Below, piece by piece: positions 49,405 through 60,633 of a stretch of 64,000 nucleotides of DNA. Origin of the DNA: Gigaspora rosea (lineage: Eukaryota > Glomeromycota > Glomeromycetes > Diversisporales > Gigasporaceae); assembly GCA_003550325.1 (NCBI GenBank), contig QKWP01000103.1, positions 467,073 through 531,072 on the forward strand, read 5' to 3'. The translations under genes were made by a program, and so were the position numbers. The notes below the pieces were generated by a model that did not search any database, had not been told where the DNA came from, and was given only the letters and a program-made list of their open reading frames with translations. Position 1 is the first letter of the stretch. Every line of letters starts with the position of its first letter.

Positions 49405-50598
49405 AACATACACTTTATCCTGGTACTGGACCAGAAATAAGACAACAGATTCAAGAAATTGCAGCTAATTATTCCTGTCAATTGTGTCATCCTGTTGCAA
49501 GGGAAATTACTATACAGTTTATTGGGGTTTGGACTTGGTTTATTATAACATATCCTGTGCTTTCTTATACTGATTGTACAGTTTATATTTTTCAATTAAT
49601 ACAACAAGCTACTAAAATCCCCCAAGAGAACATTTTTGTGCTTTACTTTATACTTTTAGATATACTGCTGACCCTGGATTTGATATATTAGTTGACCAAC
49701 TCCAACAAGCTTACCAACAAACAAACAAATTTGAACTTGACCTCTTTATTGTTCTTTATACTCCAAATACAAACACTACAGCAGTTGAAAACTCTGATTC
49801 AAACTCTGACTCTGACTCTGATCTAGAACTTGATAGATTATTTCAAACTCCTTCACCAACACCTATAATACAAAACATGGCTAATGCTCAAGCTATCTTG
49901 GACTACCTTCAAGCTAACCAAAAGGAATCCATTTTATTAAGGATAGAACCATTCTATGGAGATGGAACTCAAGACCCTCAAGCCTGGTTGGAAAGTTTTG
50001 AAAAAGCTGTCATAGCTAATAGATGGAATACTTGACGAAAGTGTGAAATTCTTCCTGCCTTTTTACATGGAAATGCAGATGAATGGCAACAAACCAAACC
50101 TATTTTAGAGTCAACCAACCTGACCCAAATAATCCTAATAGAGATTGGACTATTACTTCCACTGCCTTCCAAAATCAATTCTGTACACAATGCTGGAAAA
50201 ACAAATAGTTAAGGGACCTTGTTACTTTAAAACAACTACTTGAAGAATCCATTGAAACCTACAATAGCAAATTTAAAAAATTAATAAAAAGAGTAGAAAC
50301 TGGAGCAAACAACATGCCATATGCCCAAAAATTATATTATTTCAAGAAGGGATTGAGACCAGACCTACTTTCTTTCCTCCTAATGCATAACCCAGGAAAT
50401 CTAAATGCAATTTTGGAATTAGCTCGTATATATGAGCAAGGAACTGACTTTGCTACTGATGCTGACCCTATTTTTTCTCAAGGACCTAAAAATTATAAAA
50501 AAGACATTGAACAACTCACTAAACAAATGCAACAATTCAGTTTAAATTATGCTACCATAGCATTTGTTCTTACTGCACAAACTAAAAAGACCCCAATT
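49405..50598 (+). pseudogene. Gypsy gag, broken
   Basis: Structural (capsid) region. Reading moves between frames: 49405-49690, then a Ser/Asp-rich stretch before 49877, then MANAQAILDYLQ...FYGDGTQDPQAWLESFEKAV from 49877, a capsid-type segment. A TGA at about 50032 stands where TGG is expected (NT-W-RKCEILPAFLHG). Coding resumes at 50314-50598 with LYYFKKGLRPDL. Several stops and shifts, so no full-length Gag. Confidence 0.75.
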
Positions 50599-50824
50599 TA
50601 AATTGAATTCTTCTTATCGTGGAAATACTAACAAAAAAAATAATAATTTTACTTGTTTTAGATGTGGAGATCCTGGTTACTATGCAAAGAATTGTCTGGC
50701 TAAAAGGTTGCCAACAACAGGACAACAGTACACACCTTCCAACCAAAACAAAAACAAACAAATTAGAAACATAAATTTTGTTGAAGCTGAATATGAGGAT
50801 GAAGTTTATATTACTCGCCACTAA
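50564..50824 (+). pseudogene. Gag nucleocapsid zinc knuckle
   Basis: CFRCGDPGYYAKNC at about 50658-50699 is a CCHC knuckle spacing (C-x2-C-x4-x-x4-C), but the His is Tyr, which should weaken zinc binding. It overlaps the end of the preceding gag frame in another frame, so a shift separates them. Lys/Asn/Gln-rich flanks are typical of the nucleic-acid-binding end of Gag. Confidence 0.7.
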
Positions 50825-51181
50825 CCATACTCTACCAACAGGAAGGAACAAAAAGGAAAACAAAAACAGTTAGAATCTGTTAAGGAACATGCCCTTAGAA
50901 GCAAAACTCCCCAAATATCAACTAATATAGAAGAAATTCCTATGGAAGTTGAACAAAACATACCTCCTGTAAAGAAACTATTAAAAAAAGGTTACCCTCC
51001 AAAGTAGACCAACTCAACCCTTATAACATTTCTGAAGACTTATTAGAAACCCCTGCTCATATTACCTATGGCCAACTCTACAATATCCTAATCAACAGCG
51101 TAATTTGGCAAAGGCTTACGAAGGAAAAAGGCTCCTAGCACTGAAGCTAATCACTTACAAACCAATAATTCTCACAATACT

Positions 51182-51574
51182 GTGGCCATGAGAGGTCATG
51201 TCAGAATTAAAGGAAACCCTGTGGTTGCCATTCTTGACTCAGGTGCTGCTGTTAGCATCATTACAAAAAAACTAATGGACAAAATAGGACTTGAAATTGA
51301 CCAACCTTCTAGAACTGTGGTTGTTACAGCCAATGGAAATCGTACTAAAGCTTTGGAAATAGTTACCAATATGAAAATAACTATTCAAGACCTTATAATT
51401 CCTATTAGCTTACAAGTGATTAAATCTCAGGAAGAAACTCTATTACTAGGAACAGATTGGTTTAGTAAATCTAAAGCTAAGTTGGATTTTGCTAACAACA
51501 CTTTACATGTTAAATATTTGGGAAAACAAGTAACTATTAATGCTACCCATGTTAGCAATAATACCCCAATTTAG
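51182..51574 (+). pseudogene. Gypsy aspartic protease domain
   Basis: Retropepsin fold with the catalytic DSGA motif (AILDSGAAVSIITKKL, about residue 19 of this segment) and a later LLLGTDWF segment that forms the flap-to-C-terminal strand of this family. It would process the Gag-Pol polyprotein. It is preceded by a Lys/Glu-rich linker with stops. Confidence 0.85.
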
Positions 51575-51616
51575 GAATTAGAAGAATTCACTGATAAGAA
51601 TAAGTGGATTGATGAA

Positions 51617-53496
51617 TTGGAGGAGGATAATGAAGAAATCCAAGCCTTCTACATGGATGAATACACTTTTGAGGATGATAATCTATTCTATAATCCTTGG
51701 ACTAAACATAATTCTGCTATATATTTAACCAATATCCTACCAGACCATAATGAATGGGATAGAAGTTCATTTAACATCAACTCTGAATTACCACCTGAAC
51801 AATTAAACCAAGTTGTTGACCTGCTTAATGAAGTCCCTCAAGTTTATGCCAAAAAGATTAGTAAATCTGAACAGACTGTTGGATTAGGCCAAACCAATCT
51901 TGTCCTTCATGAAATTAATGCTAAAAATGCCAAACCCATAAGTCAGAGACCTTATAGTATGTCTTTGGATAATCAAGACTTCCTTAAAGAGGAAATTCAT
52001 GCAATGAAGAAACAAGGAATCATTCAAGAAACTAAAAGTCCTTGGGCTTCTCCTGTTGTGTTAGTCCCAAAGAAAAATGGTAAAAAGAGAATATGTATTG
52101 ATTACAGAAAATTGAATACCGTTACTGAAAAGGACATTTACCCCTTACCCAACATCAATTAAATCTTGACAGTCTTCAATGGATCCAAATGGTTTACCAG
52201 TCTTGACTTAGCCAGTAGATATTGGCAAGTTGGTATGAACCCAGAGGATAAAAAGAAAACAGCTTTTATTACTAGCTTTGGCATATATGAATTTAATGTT
52301 ATACCATTTGGGTTATGTAATGCTTCTTCAACATTTCAAAGATTTATGAACCATATTTTAAGTCCATTTATTAACAAATTTGTGGTTGTATATTTAGATG
52401 ATATAACCATTTATTTAAAAACTTTTCATGAATATTTAGATCATGTTTATCAAGTTTTAAAAGAATTAGAAAAAGCTCATTTAAAATTAAATTTAGAAAA
52501 ATGTTCTTTCTTTCTAAATACTATTAAATTTTTAGGACATGTAATCAATAGAAATGGAATTTCTCCTGATGAAGAGAAGATTATTAAAATTAAGGACTTC
52601 CCTATACCAAGAACTCTCAAACAACTTCATGCATTCTTAGAACTTGCCTCTTATTATAGAAAGTTTATCCAAGGTTTCTCTAAAATTGCCAAGCCCTTGA
52701 ATAATTTATTGAAAAAGGATAAACCTTACCAATGGACTAAGGACCAAGATGAAGCCTTTAATACTTTAAAAACTCACTTTATCACAGCCCCAGTATTAAG
52801 ATATCCTGACTTTAATCGCCCATTCTACCTTTATACTGATGCCTTTACTCTAGGTTTAGGTGCTGTACTTGCACAATTGGATGATAATAATAAGGAATAT
52901 GTTGTAGCCTATGCTAGCAGAAGTGTTACCAAAACAGAACAAAATTATTCCATACCTGAACTGGAATGTCTTGCAGTTATTTGGGCTATAGAATACTTTC
53001 ACCAATATTTGGGTTCCAAACCATTTTATCTAATCACTGACCACTCTGCTTTACAATGTTAAGAACTTCTGAACTTAAAGAAAAGCATGCTATATGGATT
53101 TTGAGATTAGAACCTTACAACTTTACTATTATTCATAGACCAGGACGCAAGCATAACAATGCAGATGTACTTTCTAGATTGCCTGCTAACCAACAAGAAG
53201 TTACAGCCTATTACCTTGAACTTGAAGCTGAAACCTCCTATGATCATTACACTAATGATTATTTATCTCCAAAAGTATACCAAGAATTCATAAAGGTATT
53301 AGATTGCAACCCACCTGAATTTATTACTTATGGTATAAAACCATACAAGGATATTATGTTTACACCTGAAGAAATAAGGTATAATGGACAATATTGTACT
53401 TGGTACTATATTAAACATATTAGCAATTGTTTAAAAGTCAAAAACAAAGGTAAACATTGGCAATATGATTGGAAAGGCCCTAATGCTCAATGTTAG
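51617..53496 (+). pseudogene. Gypsy reverse transcriptase and RNase H, one stop and one frameshift
   Basis: Copies the element's RNA to DNA. RT motifs in order: [56 protein letters not shown] and the catalytic YLDDI. RNase H follows (LYTDAFTLGLGAVL, YSIPELECLAVIWA, LITDHSALQ) and HRPGRKHNNADVLSR. A TAA at about 52160 replaces a Gln expected in PLPNIN-Q-IL, a C-to-T change. At about 53058 a single G is missing (TGG TTA to TG TTA), shifting the frame. SLDLASR has Arg where Gly is usual, a G-to-A change. Confidence 0.93.
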
Positions 53497-53862
53497 TGTG
53501 GTAATAAATTGTATTCACCGTCAGATGATTGTGCTAAATGTAAATGTAATTTAAAAATGTGGATTACTATAAAATCCTGTCCTATAGAAGAAATTGCAAA
53601 GAGTTATTGGTCTACCCCAAATTCAGTGGATGAAGAAATAATAGACTTCAAATCTGAAGTTCAAACTGATAGTGAAAGTAAATTTTCTTTTCCAGAAATT
53701 ATTACAGATATTGAAAATAATTCTTTAACAAATTACCCCTGGTGGTTACCTCCTTTACAAACCCCATCTATAGAGTATTACCAAGAATTTAATAATTTTT
53801 CTGATTCTTATTTGTGTAATTCTGTTTGGTGGAAAGTACCAAATTTTACTATTTATTTGTAA
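53209..53862 (+). pseudogene. Unrecognised Cys- and Trp-containing region between RNase H and integrase
   Basis: After the RNase H end the same frame continues for about 215 residues that are neither RNase H nor integrase: KVYQEFIKVLDCNPPEF, a Cys cluster (NAQC-stop-CGNKLYSPSDDCAKCKC) that looks like a zinc ribbon, an acidic Ser-rich stretch, and NYPWWLPPLQTPS with WWKVP near the end. The TAG at 53494 is the only interruption. No family is recognised; it may be a lineage-specific accessory domain of this Gypsy clade. Confidence 0.6.
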
Positions 53863-54251
53863 TTCTTTTCATAATAATGTATCCATCCACAAATGATGAA
53901 AAACTTTGCAAGTCAGTCACTGCTACTATACATAATTTTTAGTTAATTATTTATTTGTTTCTCTATTAATTATTTACTATTAGTTTTTTTTTATTTTATT
54001 TTTGTTTTTGTTATATTTTATTTTATTTTATTTAATTTCTTTAATTCTTCTAATATTTTTTTTACAATGGAATCAACAAGATATAATCAAATTAAACCTT
54101 TTTTACAAACTGCAAATTTTCAAGTAATTTTAATACCTAACAAAAGAGAAGTTTAGAATCCCAAAGTAAATTCTTTATTATTTATAATTAATTATTGTAC
54201 AAAAGAGACCGTCGAAGACAATTAAGAAACCAATTACAACGATTCTGGTAT

Positions 54252-54905
54252 GATTCCCTGAAAGTTAGTTACCCGCCAGCTCATTTTACCGACCCCATAT
54301 CCCCGACAGAATGTTTCACCTACAGCACTTTTTATTGACAAAATCTTTCCTCGACATACCATGTTTTCAACATCCCTTTTCCTAGAAATCTCATATTTTC
54401 GACAAGACATTTATCAGACATGACATATTTCTAATTTGACTTTTCTCCGATACTAAGTTTTATTGAATGCACTTTTTCCGACAAGAATGATAAATCCAGT
54501 GATCATCACATCACGTGAAATCATGCAGCTACGTCATTTGTTTACTAGCACTATCAACCCTAATCTAACCCTAACACTAACCCTAATTTAGGCCGAGTGC
54601 TTAATCATGTGATGTGATGAACACGAATATATTACTCTACCTATATAAATGAAATTCTAATCGGGGAAAGATCTTGTCATAAAAATGATGTCGGACACAT
54701 GTCATGTCAGAAAAATGTTCTTTCTGAAATACGTCATGTCAGTAAAATGTCTTTTCGAAAATATGTCCTGTCAAGAAAAGGAAAGGTCGAAAACATGGTA
54801 TGTCGGGGAAAGATTCTGTCAACAAAAAATGCTGTAGGCGAAACATTTTGTCAGGGATATAGGGTCAGTAAAATGAGCTGGCAGGTAACTAGCTTTCAGG
54901 GAATC
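54252..54905. mobile_element. Foldback element with telomere-like core, inside Gypsy integrase
   Basis: Near-complete palindrome: left GATTCCCTGAAAGTTAG, right the inverse, with arms of about 280 bp rich in YCGACA/TGTCRG units (attttaccgac, catatccccgacag, caaaatctttc). The centre near 54548-54595 has ctaatctaaccctaacact and aaccctaa. No coding frame. No clear target duplication was found. Confidence 0.8.
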
Positions 54906-55691
54906 AAGATACAATGATTACAACATGTAATTCAAGAACATGAAATAGATCCAATTTTATATATGACCCATACTCATCTCTTAGGAGCTCACTTAGGTAC
55001 TTAAAAGATGTTTGAAAAGATCCGTAACGATACTATTGGCCTCAAATGTATAAACATATTCATGAGTATGTTAAAGCCTGTGATGAATGCCAAAAGCGTG
55101 AAAAATACCGAATTTGAGGACCTTTACAACTAATCCCAATAGAAGCTCCCTTTCACAAAATAGGTATTAACTTTGTAGAACCTCTAAATATAACCAAAAG
55201 TGGGAATCGCTATATTATAGTTGCTGTTGATTATATAACCAAATGGCCTGAAGCCAAAGCAACACCAACTGCTGATGCTCAACAAACAGCTCATTTTATT
55301 TTCAATGAAATTATTTGTCACCATGAATGCCCTACCTACCTTGTATCCGATAGAGAACTCCTTTTAATAATAAAGTAATCAAATTCTTGGTACAATAATT
55401 TGAAATTAAACATCTACTATCCACACCATACTACCTACAAACTAATGGATTAGTTGAAAGATTCAATAGAACATTATGTGAATCTTTGGCAAAGTTAATA
55501 AATCAAAATAGAGAATGTGATACCATAATACCCTCTATATTATATGCCTATTGGACCTCTAAACAATTTACAACAAGATTTACTCATTCTTTCTTACTTA
55601 TAGAAAAGAAGCTAGGTTTCCTAACTTTGAAAATGAAGATGAAATTATTGAAAATATGTTTGATTGATTGTTTGAAATCATAGAAGACCTA

Positions 55692-56964
55692 CAGTAGCCA
55701 ACAAAATTAATGCCCGATCTGCAGATCAAAGCACGTAGGTAAAAACATGGTTGTGCTTACCCCTTTTTTGATGTTTCACAAGGCAATTTTTTTTTCTTTT
55801 TTTCTTTGACTTCCGAATAAGCACCAGGATAAAAAAAATAACTGTAAATCCAGTGTAAGGTGTTGCACACCTAATAGCCTTCAAAAGGTAAGAAAATATC
55901 CTTATTTTATACCAAAAGTAACCACTTAGTAAACTACACAGTACCCCCACACATTAAGTTAATAGGTTCTTAAACGTTATAAAAGAACTAAAAAATAAAC
56001 TTTTTACTATTGTTTAGACGTTTCTTGGTCCTCAAGAAGCAAAAAAAAAAGCGTATTATAAAAAAAGCAATGAAGGAATAACACATGCCATTGCACAGCT
56101 CCAACTACAATCTGGGGCTTATACAGTTTGTTGTTTATAGTTTAGGTCTTTATTGTTTTGTGATTTAAGTTTTTTGTGGCAATAAAAAGCTCATATTTTA
56201 GAAATATAATATAACTATTTATTAAATTTATATTAAAAAAAAAAGATAGAAATGTATATGAGTGAAGGTGAAGCTTTTTTTTGATGAAACAAAAAGAGAA
56301 GCGAGCAAGTAAACCTGGAATATTAGAGTATAATATTATACAATAAAAAAAAAAGAAAATAGATAGTTGATGTTGAGTTTTAGGGGTAGATAGAGCTTGG
56401 TAATTACTTGAGGGTGGTTCGCGGGTATAATTAAAAGTTCGTTAATATTTAATTCGAATTTTAATAAAAAAAATAATAAAAATTTTTATATTAAGGTTCT
56501 TCAAGACTATATTTTCTGTTTTGTGTTTTATTTTTTTATTAGTTGAAGCAAATATAATGTTTTTATGTGATAATTATCATTTTTGTATTATTAGAAAAGC
56601 TACAAAATGTGTTAAAATCAGAAAAAATTAAATTATAATGTAAATAAAGGAAGACCCCTGACCTAAACTTATTAAAAACAATTCGAAAGCATTAAAAAAT
56701 AACATCCAAAAGTTTAAAAGCCTTTAAAAAGGTGTAAACGATTTTAAACCCATTTTAAAAAAAGGATACAAAAATGTTAATACGTTCGTTCTTCAGGTGG
56801 TTTTGGGCCCAACACGAAGAATCGAGTAATATTGAATGCACACATGCATTCAATAATGTATTAAATTATTAGTAAAAAAAAATTTGATGTATATGCGGCC
56901 AAAATTATATTAATAAAAATTTTCCATTTTGAGCGAAAATTGGGCGTTACTTTTGTTGGCTACT
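55692..56964. mobile_element. Tc1/mariner-type non-autonomous element in Gypsy integrase
   Basis: Terminal inverted repeats CAGTAGCCAACAAAA, with GCCC further inside both ends, bounded by TA dinucleotides. Joining the flanks through a single TA restores the integrase frame, which fixes the borders to within a few bases. No transposase frame in 1.27 kb. Confidence 0.82.
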
Positions 56965-57401
56965 GTACCTGTTAAAAGAGAAATTGCAAAAGAAAATATC
57001 AATAAGGCACAAAACGACAAAAATTCCAATGGAACAAGAAATTGAAGAAAGTTCAGTGAATCTTTGAAAAAGGAGATAAAGTTCTATTGTTTAATGCATC
57101 CCTACACAATCAACATTCTGGTAAAATTGCTACCCAGATGGTCGGGACCTTACACTATATATTGTTGTATAGCTCAGGATGTATATAAGTTACAAACATT
57201 AGATAGTCGAATTTTAGAGTCTCTTTACAATGCTCTATTACTTAAGAGATATTATGAAAGAAATATTTAGTTATTATAAAAATCGGCTAATGCTGGTGAT
57301 GCTGACGGAATGTTTAAAGTTGGCTATTGCTATCTTGAGAAAATTGTTACCTCAATATCCAAGTTCTTACTTAACATTACTCGTGGAGCTCGTAATTAAG
57401 T

Positions 57402-57413
57402 GGGAGAGAAATA
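57402..57413 (+). other. Polypurine tract
   Basis: GGGAGAGAAATA lies directly before the TGTTACACTT start of the 3' LTR, the expected place and composition for priming of plus-strand DNA synthesis. Confidence 0.75.
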
Positions 57414-58359
57414 TGTTACACTTAAAAATACCATCACAATAATATATGAATTTGATCGTTATCGACTTCATTTAATGCTAATTATATAAAATCACCGATC
57501 ATTCATACACGATCATGCGTATAATCTGGATAATCATGGGATAGACATTTGGAATCCTAAATTCATTCCACTCATTTTACTTTTCTCTTTTTACTCATAA
57601 TATTTTCATAATAATTCTTTTTGTTCTTTTTAATTCATAATCGATTAGAGAAGATAGTCTGTAAAATAGAATAAAATAGTCATTAGTAGTGTAGATTGTA
57701 GCCCACAATTTATGTATATAAAACCACTCTTTTTGTCTCTGTAGCAAAGTGGATTTGGTTTAACCTTTTTATTCATTTATTTAGAATTGAATTCTCTCTT
57801 GTAATCCTTATTTCCCACTGAATAATAAAGTCTTTGTACATGTCCTTATACATGCTATAAAATACACTTTATTTTTTTAAGTAGAATCTTATAGTTTGGT
57901 TAAGAGAAACTGTGTCTCTTATTGTTATTTATTGTTTGTAGTAAAGTAATTAACCTCTTATATCTTCATATATAAGTGTGTTGTTGCCTCTTTCAAAAAG
58001 CCTTATTTAATCCTCTCTGTTAAGTCATACACTGACATTATTATTGGCCTGCCTTATCTACTATAAACTATACATGAGGACAAAGCATTTCGGGTTCTAA
58101 AACCTGAAATTAAAATTTGAAGATGAAATTGTTTTTGACCTATTTTACTTGAAAGACGAAATTATTTGATACTTTTTTTGAATAGACAAAATTATAAGGA
58201 ACATATCTATGTAAATTTTATTTGCCTTCCTTATAAAAAATTTTAATTTTCTCTAATGAAGATGAAATAGGCCTTTTTCAAAAATCAATTTCAGTGGCAT
58301 CACTACTATAAACTATCTGTCTCTTGAATTCTTTTGAGAGGTTAATTCCAAGTGTGACA
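57414..58359 (+). repeat. 3' LTR of the Gypsy element
   Basis: Starts TGTTACACTT, ends AAGTGTGACA. Aligns with the split 5' LTR. A 231-bp insert (58072-58302) is bracketed by 14-bp repeats CTACTATAAACTAT (58058-58071 and 58303-58316). The shared segment includes aataataaagtctttgtaca, a possible polyadenylation region. Confidence 0.88.
58072..58302. mobile_element. Small insert in the 3' LTR with 14-bp duplication
   Basis: CTACTATAAACTAT occurs on both sides and the block is absent from the 5' LTR. The left end holds a hairpin (TTTCGGGTTCTAAAACCTGAAA-type). A 14-bp duplication suits a retroposon, but no head or tail is recognised. The 5' LTR also differs locally, so borders are approximate. 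Confidence 0.5.
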
Positions 58360-58469
58360 ACAAATAAATTATTGAGGTATCTGGTTAACTTGAGATATAA
58401 TATAGGATAATATAGGGTAAAATACAATTATAATAAAAATTTTAATTTGCGTATTATTTATATACTAGC

Positions 58470-60630
58470 ATCACTCGGTGTAAAACAGGTATTATCTAAA
58501 GTAGTATAGTATGAGGTATAATATACGTTGCGTAGTATATCACAAATTAAAAATGCGTATGACGTATATATACGTATGCTAGAATATGCGTCTAACATAC
58601 TTACTTGTCAGATATACTAACTTGTATGAGTATATAATTATTTGTTAGCAGCACAGATATTTATAAAAAAAATGTTTACAATATGCAAATATTTATTGAT
58701 AAATTGTTTTCGCGAATAACAATTTAATGCAAATACAATATTAATATGCGAAAATTATTTATTGTGATTATTTCATAGACTATTATTCTTGTTCAAGTCC
58801 ATGTTCACCTCTTTGATTGTATTGGCAATTCGTAATTCTCTTAGTTTCTCCTTTCTTTCTTCAATTAAAAGCATACGCTCTTCATATTCCAATCTTTCCA
58901 CTGGTGTCATTAATGATTCATTGGTACTTTTTGTATTTGAAACAAAATCATTTTTATTTAAACTACTTTTGGTTGATTTTTGAGGTTTCTTATTTTTGGA
59001 AGTTTGTATAGAGCGTTTTTTTTGTTGAGGTACTATCTTTCGATTGCCTGTTAGCTATTATTAAATAAATATATATTATAAGTTGAATAAAATTTGGTAT
59101 TAAATTAATTAAAAATTTTACTTACTGCTTCGTCTGATAGCTGAAATTTTTCACTTGATACCACTTTTATCATGTCCACTAAGATCAATATTATAGTTTT
59201 TTTTTAATGTCTATTCTCTTAAAATATCGCATATCCAACTTCTGTTCCCTGAAATTAAAAAAACATAAATACAGTATAGCTGCTACAAAATGTTTATTAT
59301 TTATCATTCACCAGATTTGCTTTCAAAAACCTGTATAATTATTAATCGGGTTTTTTGCAAACTAAACCTGATAAGTAAAAATTAATAAACTTGAAAACCA
59401 AGCCTCATCTTTTTTGGTACAAAAAAGTAACCTTAAAATGGCCGTCATTAATTTCAATTGTTTTCCTTCACTGCCTCTGCACAATTTGTGCTATTAGGTG
59501 CCATCATACAAATCATTATTAAAAACTTTTGAGATATTTGGATTAAGCGATGCAATGATATAAGGTTTTTGATAAAATTGAGCCCAATCTATTTAAAAGA
59601 ATATATAGATTTTTACTTTTTAGATAACTAATTTATATTTAATATATATTTAAAATTATTTACCAATAACATTTTCGTATATCATTAATGTATTAAAAAT
59701 AGAATTCACTTTTTCTGCCGTTGCATTTTAATTTCAGGAGCAAATCTTTTTTCATATAAATTTCTATATGTAATATAAATAATTTTTAATAAATTACTAT
59801 AGTATATATTTTATTGATTAAAAAAGTTATTATTATATTACTTACTTTTTTAAATGCAGCTAACGGCTCTTCACAACCTTCAATATTGAACATATAAGCA
59901 ACTCCCTATGGGCTTATTGCGGGATACTCAACAGGTGTTAATGTATGATTAACAACATGAGATGTTAATTCTTTCGTAAAATAAGTCACTGTTATGCAAT
60001 TGCCGAATCATATTCAGCATCAGATTCTTCATCCGAGGTCAAGCTCTATTAATTATTACCTTAATTAGAATTTTAATTAAATTATTTATTTCTTAGTATA
60101 CGTATAAGCTGTTATTTACATCAACAGTTCCATAACTTTCAAAGCTTTCCAAACGCTTAAGACGTTTAAGATCTTCTTCATAAATCGTCTCAATTTCGTC
60201 AATAACTTGAATAGTAAAAATTATATTATCGTTATCTTTATCCAACAAGAATCCCAAACTTTTCAAATATATATTTTCAAACAGCATATTTTAACCGTAA
60301 GTAAAAGAGAATACCAAACCGTATTATTTGAATAATCTATATTCGTAATAATCAATCTTCGTGATCATTATATGTAATCGATTATTCTTTATTACATTTA
60401 ATATCGACGAATAATCAATGTTTTAATCGTCATATATTCATATATACATAATTTTAAATTACATATTTATCGCTATACACATAAGTATGATCGGTATGAT
60501 AGTTTTACTACGCACAAGTATGATCGGTATGATAGCCTTACTATACACGTGAGTATGATACTCAATTATAATCCTACTCAACTACATTCGTACTTCATAC
60601 TATACTACTTTAGGTATAAATCGTGTAAAA
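58470..60630. mobile_element. Inverted-repeat-bounded block with decayed coding remnant
   Basis: CTAAAGTAGTATAGTATGA at about 58496-58515 is inverted at about 60591-60612. On the minus strand inside are coding-like pieces: 60093-60287 (an acidic 64-aa segment, DEIETIYEEDLKRLKRLESF), a piece near 59850-60000, and 58800-59040 (SLMTPVERLEYEERMLLIEE, a Glu/Arg-rich coil). Spacing suggests lost exons. The coil resembles accessory proteins of some DNA transposons, but this is not established. Confidence 0.45.
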
Positions 60631-60633
60631 CTT

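Larger units (their letters stand above)
54069..57270 (+). pseudogene. Gypsy integrase, split by two DNA elements
   Basis: Would insert the DNA copy into the genome. Pieces: N-terminal lead 54069-54251; HHCC zinc domain from about 54920 (HTHLLGAHLGT, ACDECQKREK); catalytic core with VDYITKWPEAKAT and SDRELLL (acidic residues) and TNGLVERFNRTLCESL (Glu); C-terminal part 56967-57270 (LLPRWSGPYTI, AQDVYKLQTLDSRILESLYNALLLKRYYE). The zinc-domain segment needs frame changes and has stops. Skipping the insert at about 55692-56964 rejoins EDLP to VKREIAKENINKAQND in frame. Confidence 0.85.
45497..58359 (+). mobile_element. Decayed Ty3/Gypsy LTR retrotransposon with several nested insertions
   Basis: LTRs begin TGTTACACTT and end AAGTGTGACA (TG...CA with short inverted ends). 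Order inside: primer site, gag, zinc knuckle, protease, reverse transcriptase, RNase H, an extra domain, integrase, polypurine tract. RT before integrase marks Gypsy rather than Copia. Stops at about 50032 (TGA), 52160 (TAA) and 53494 (TAG) and a one-base loss near 53058 break the frame. Insertions: 45684-48736 in the 5' LTR, 54252-54905 and about 55692-56964 in the integrase part, and 58072-58302 in the 3' LTR. Not autonomous now. Confidence 0.92.
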
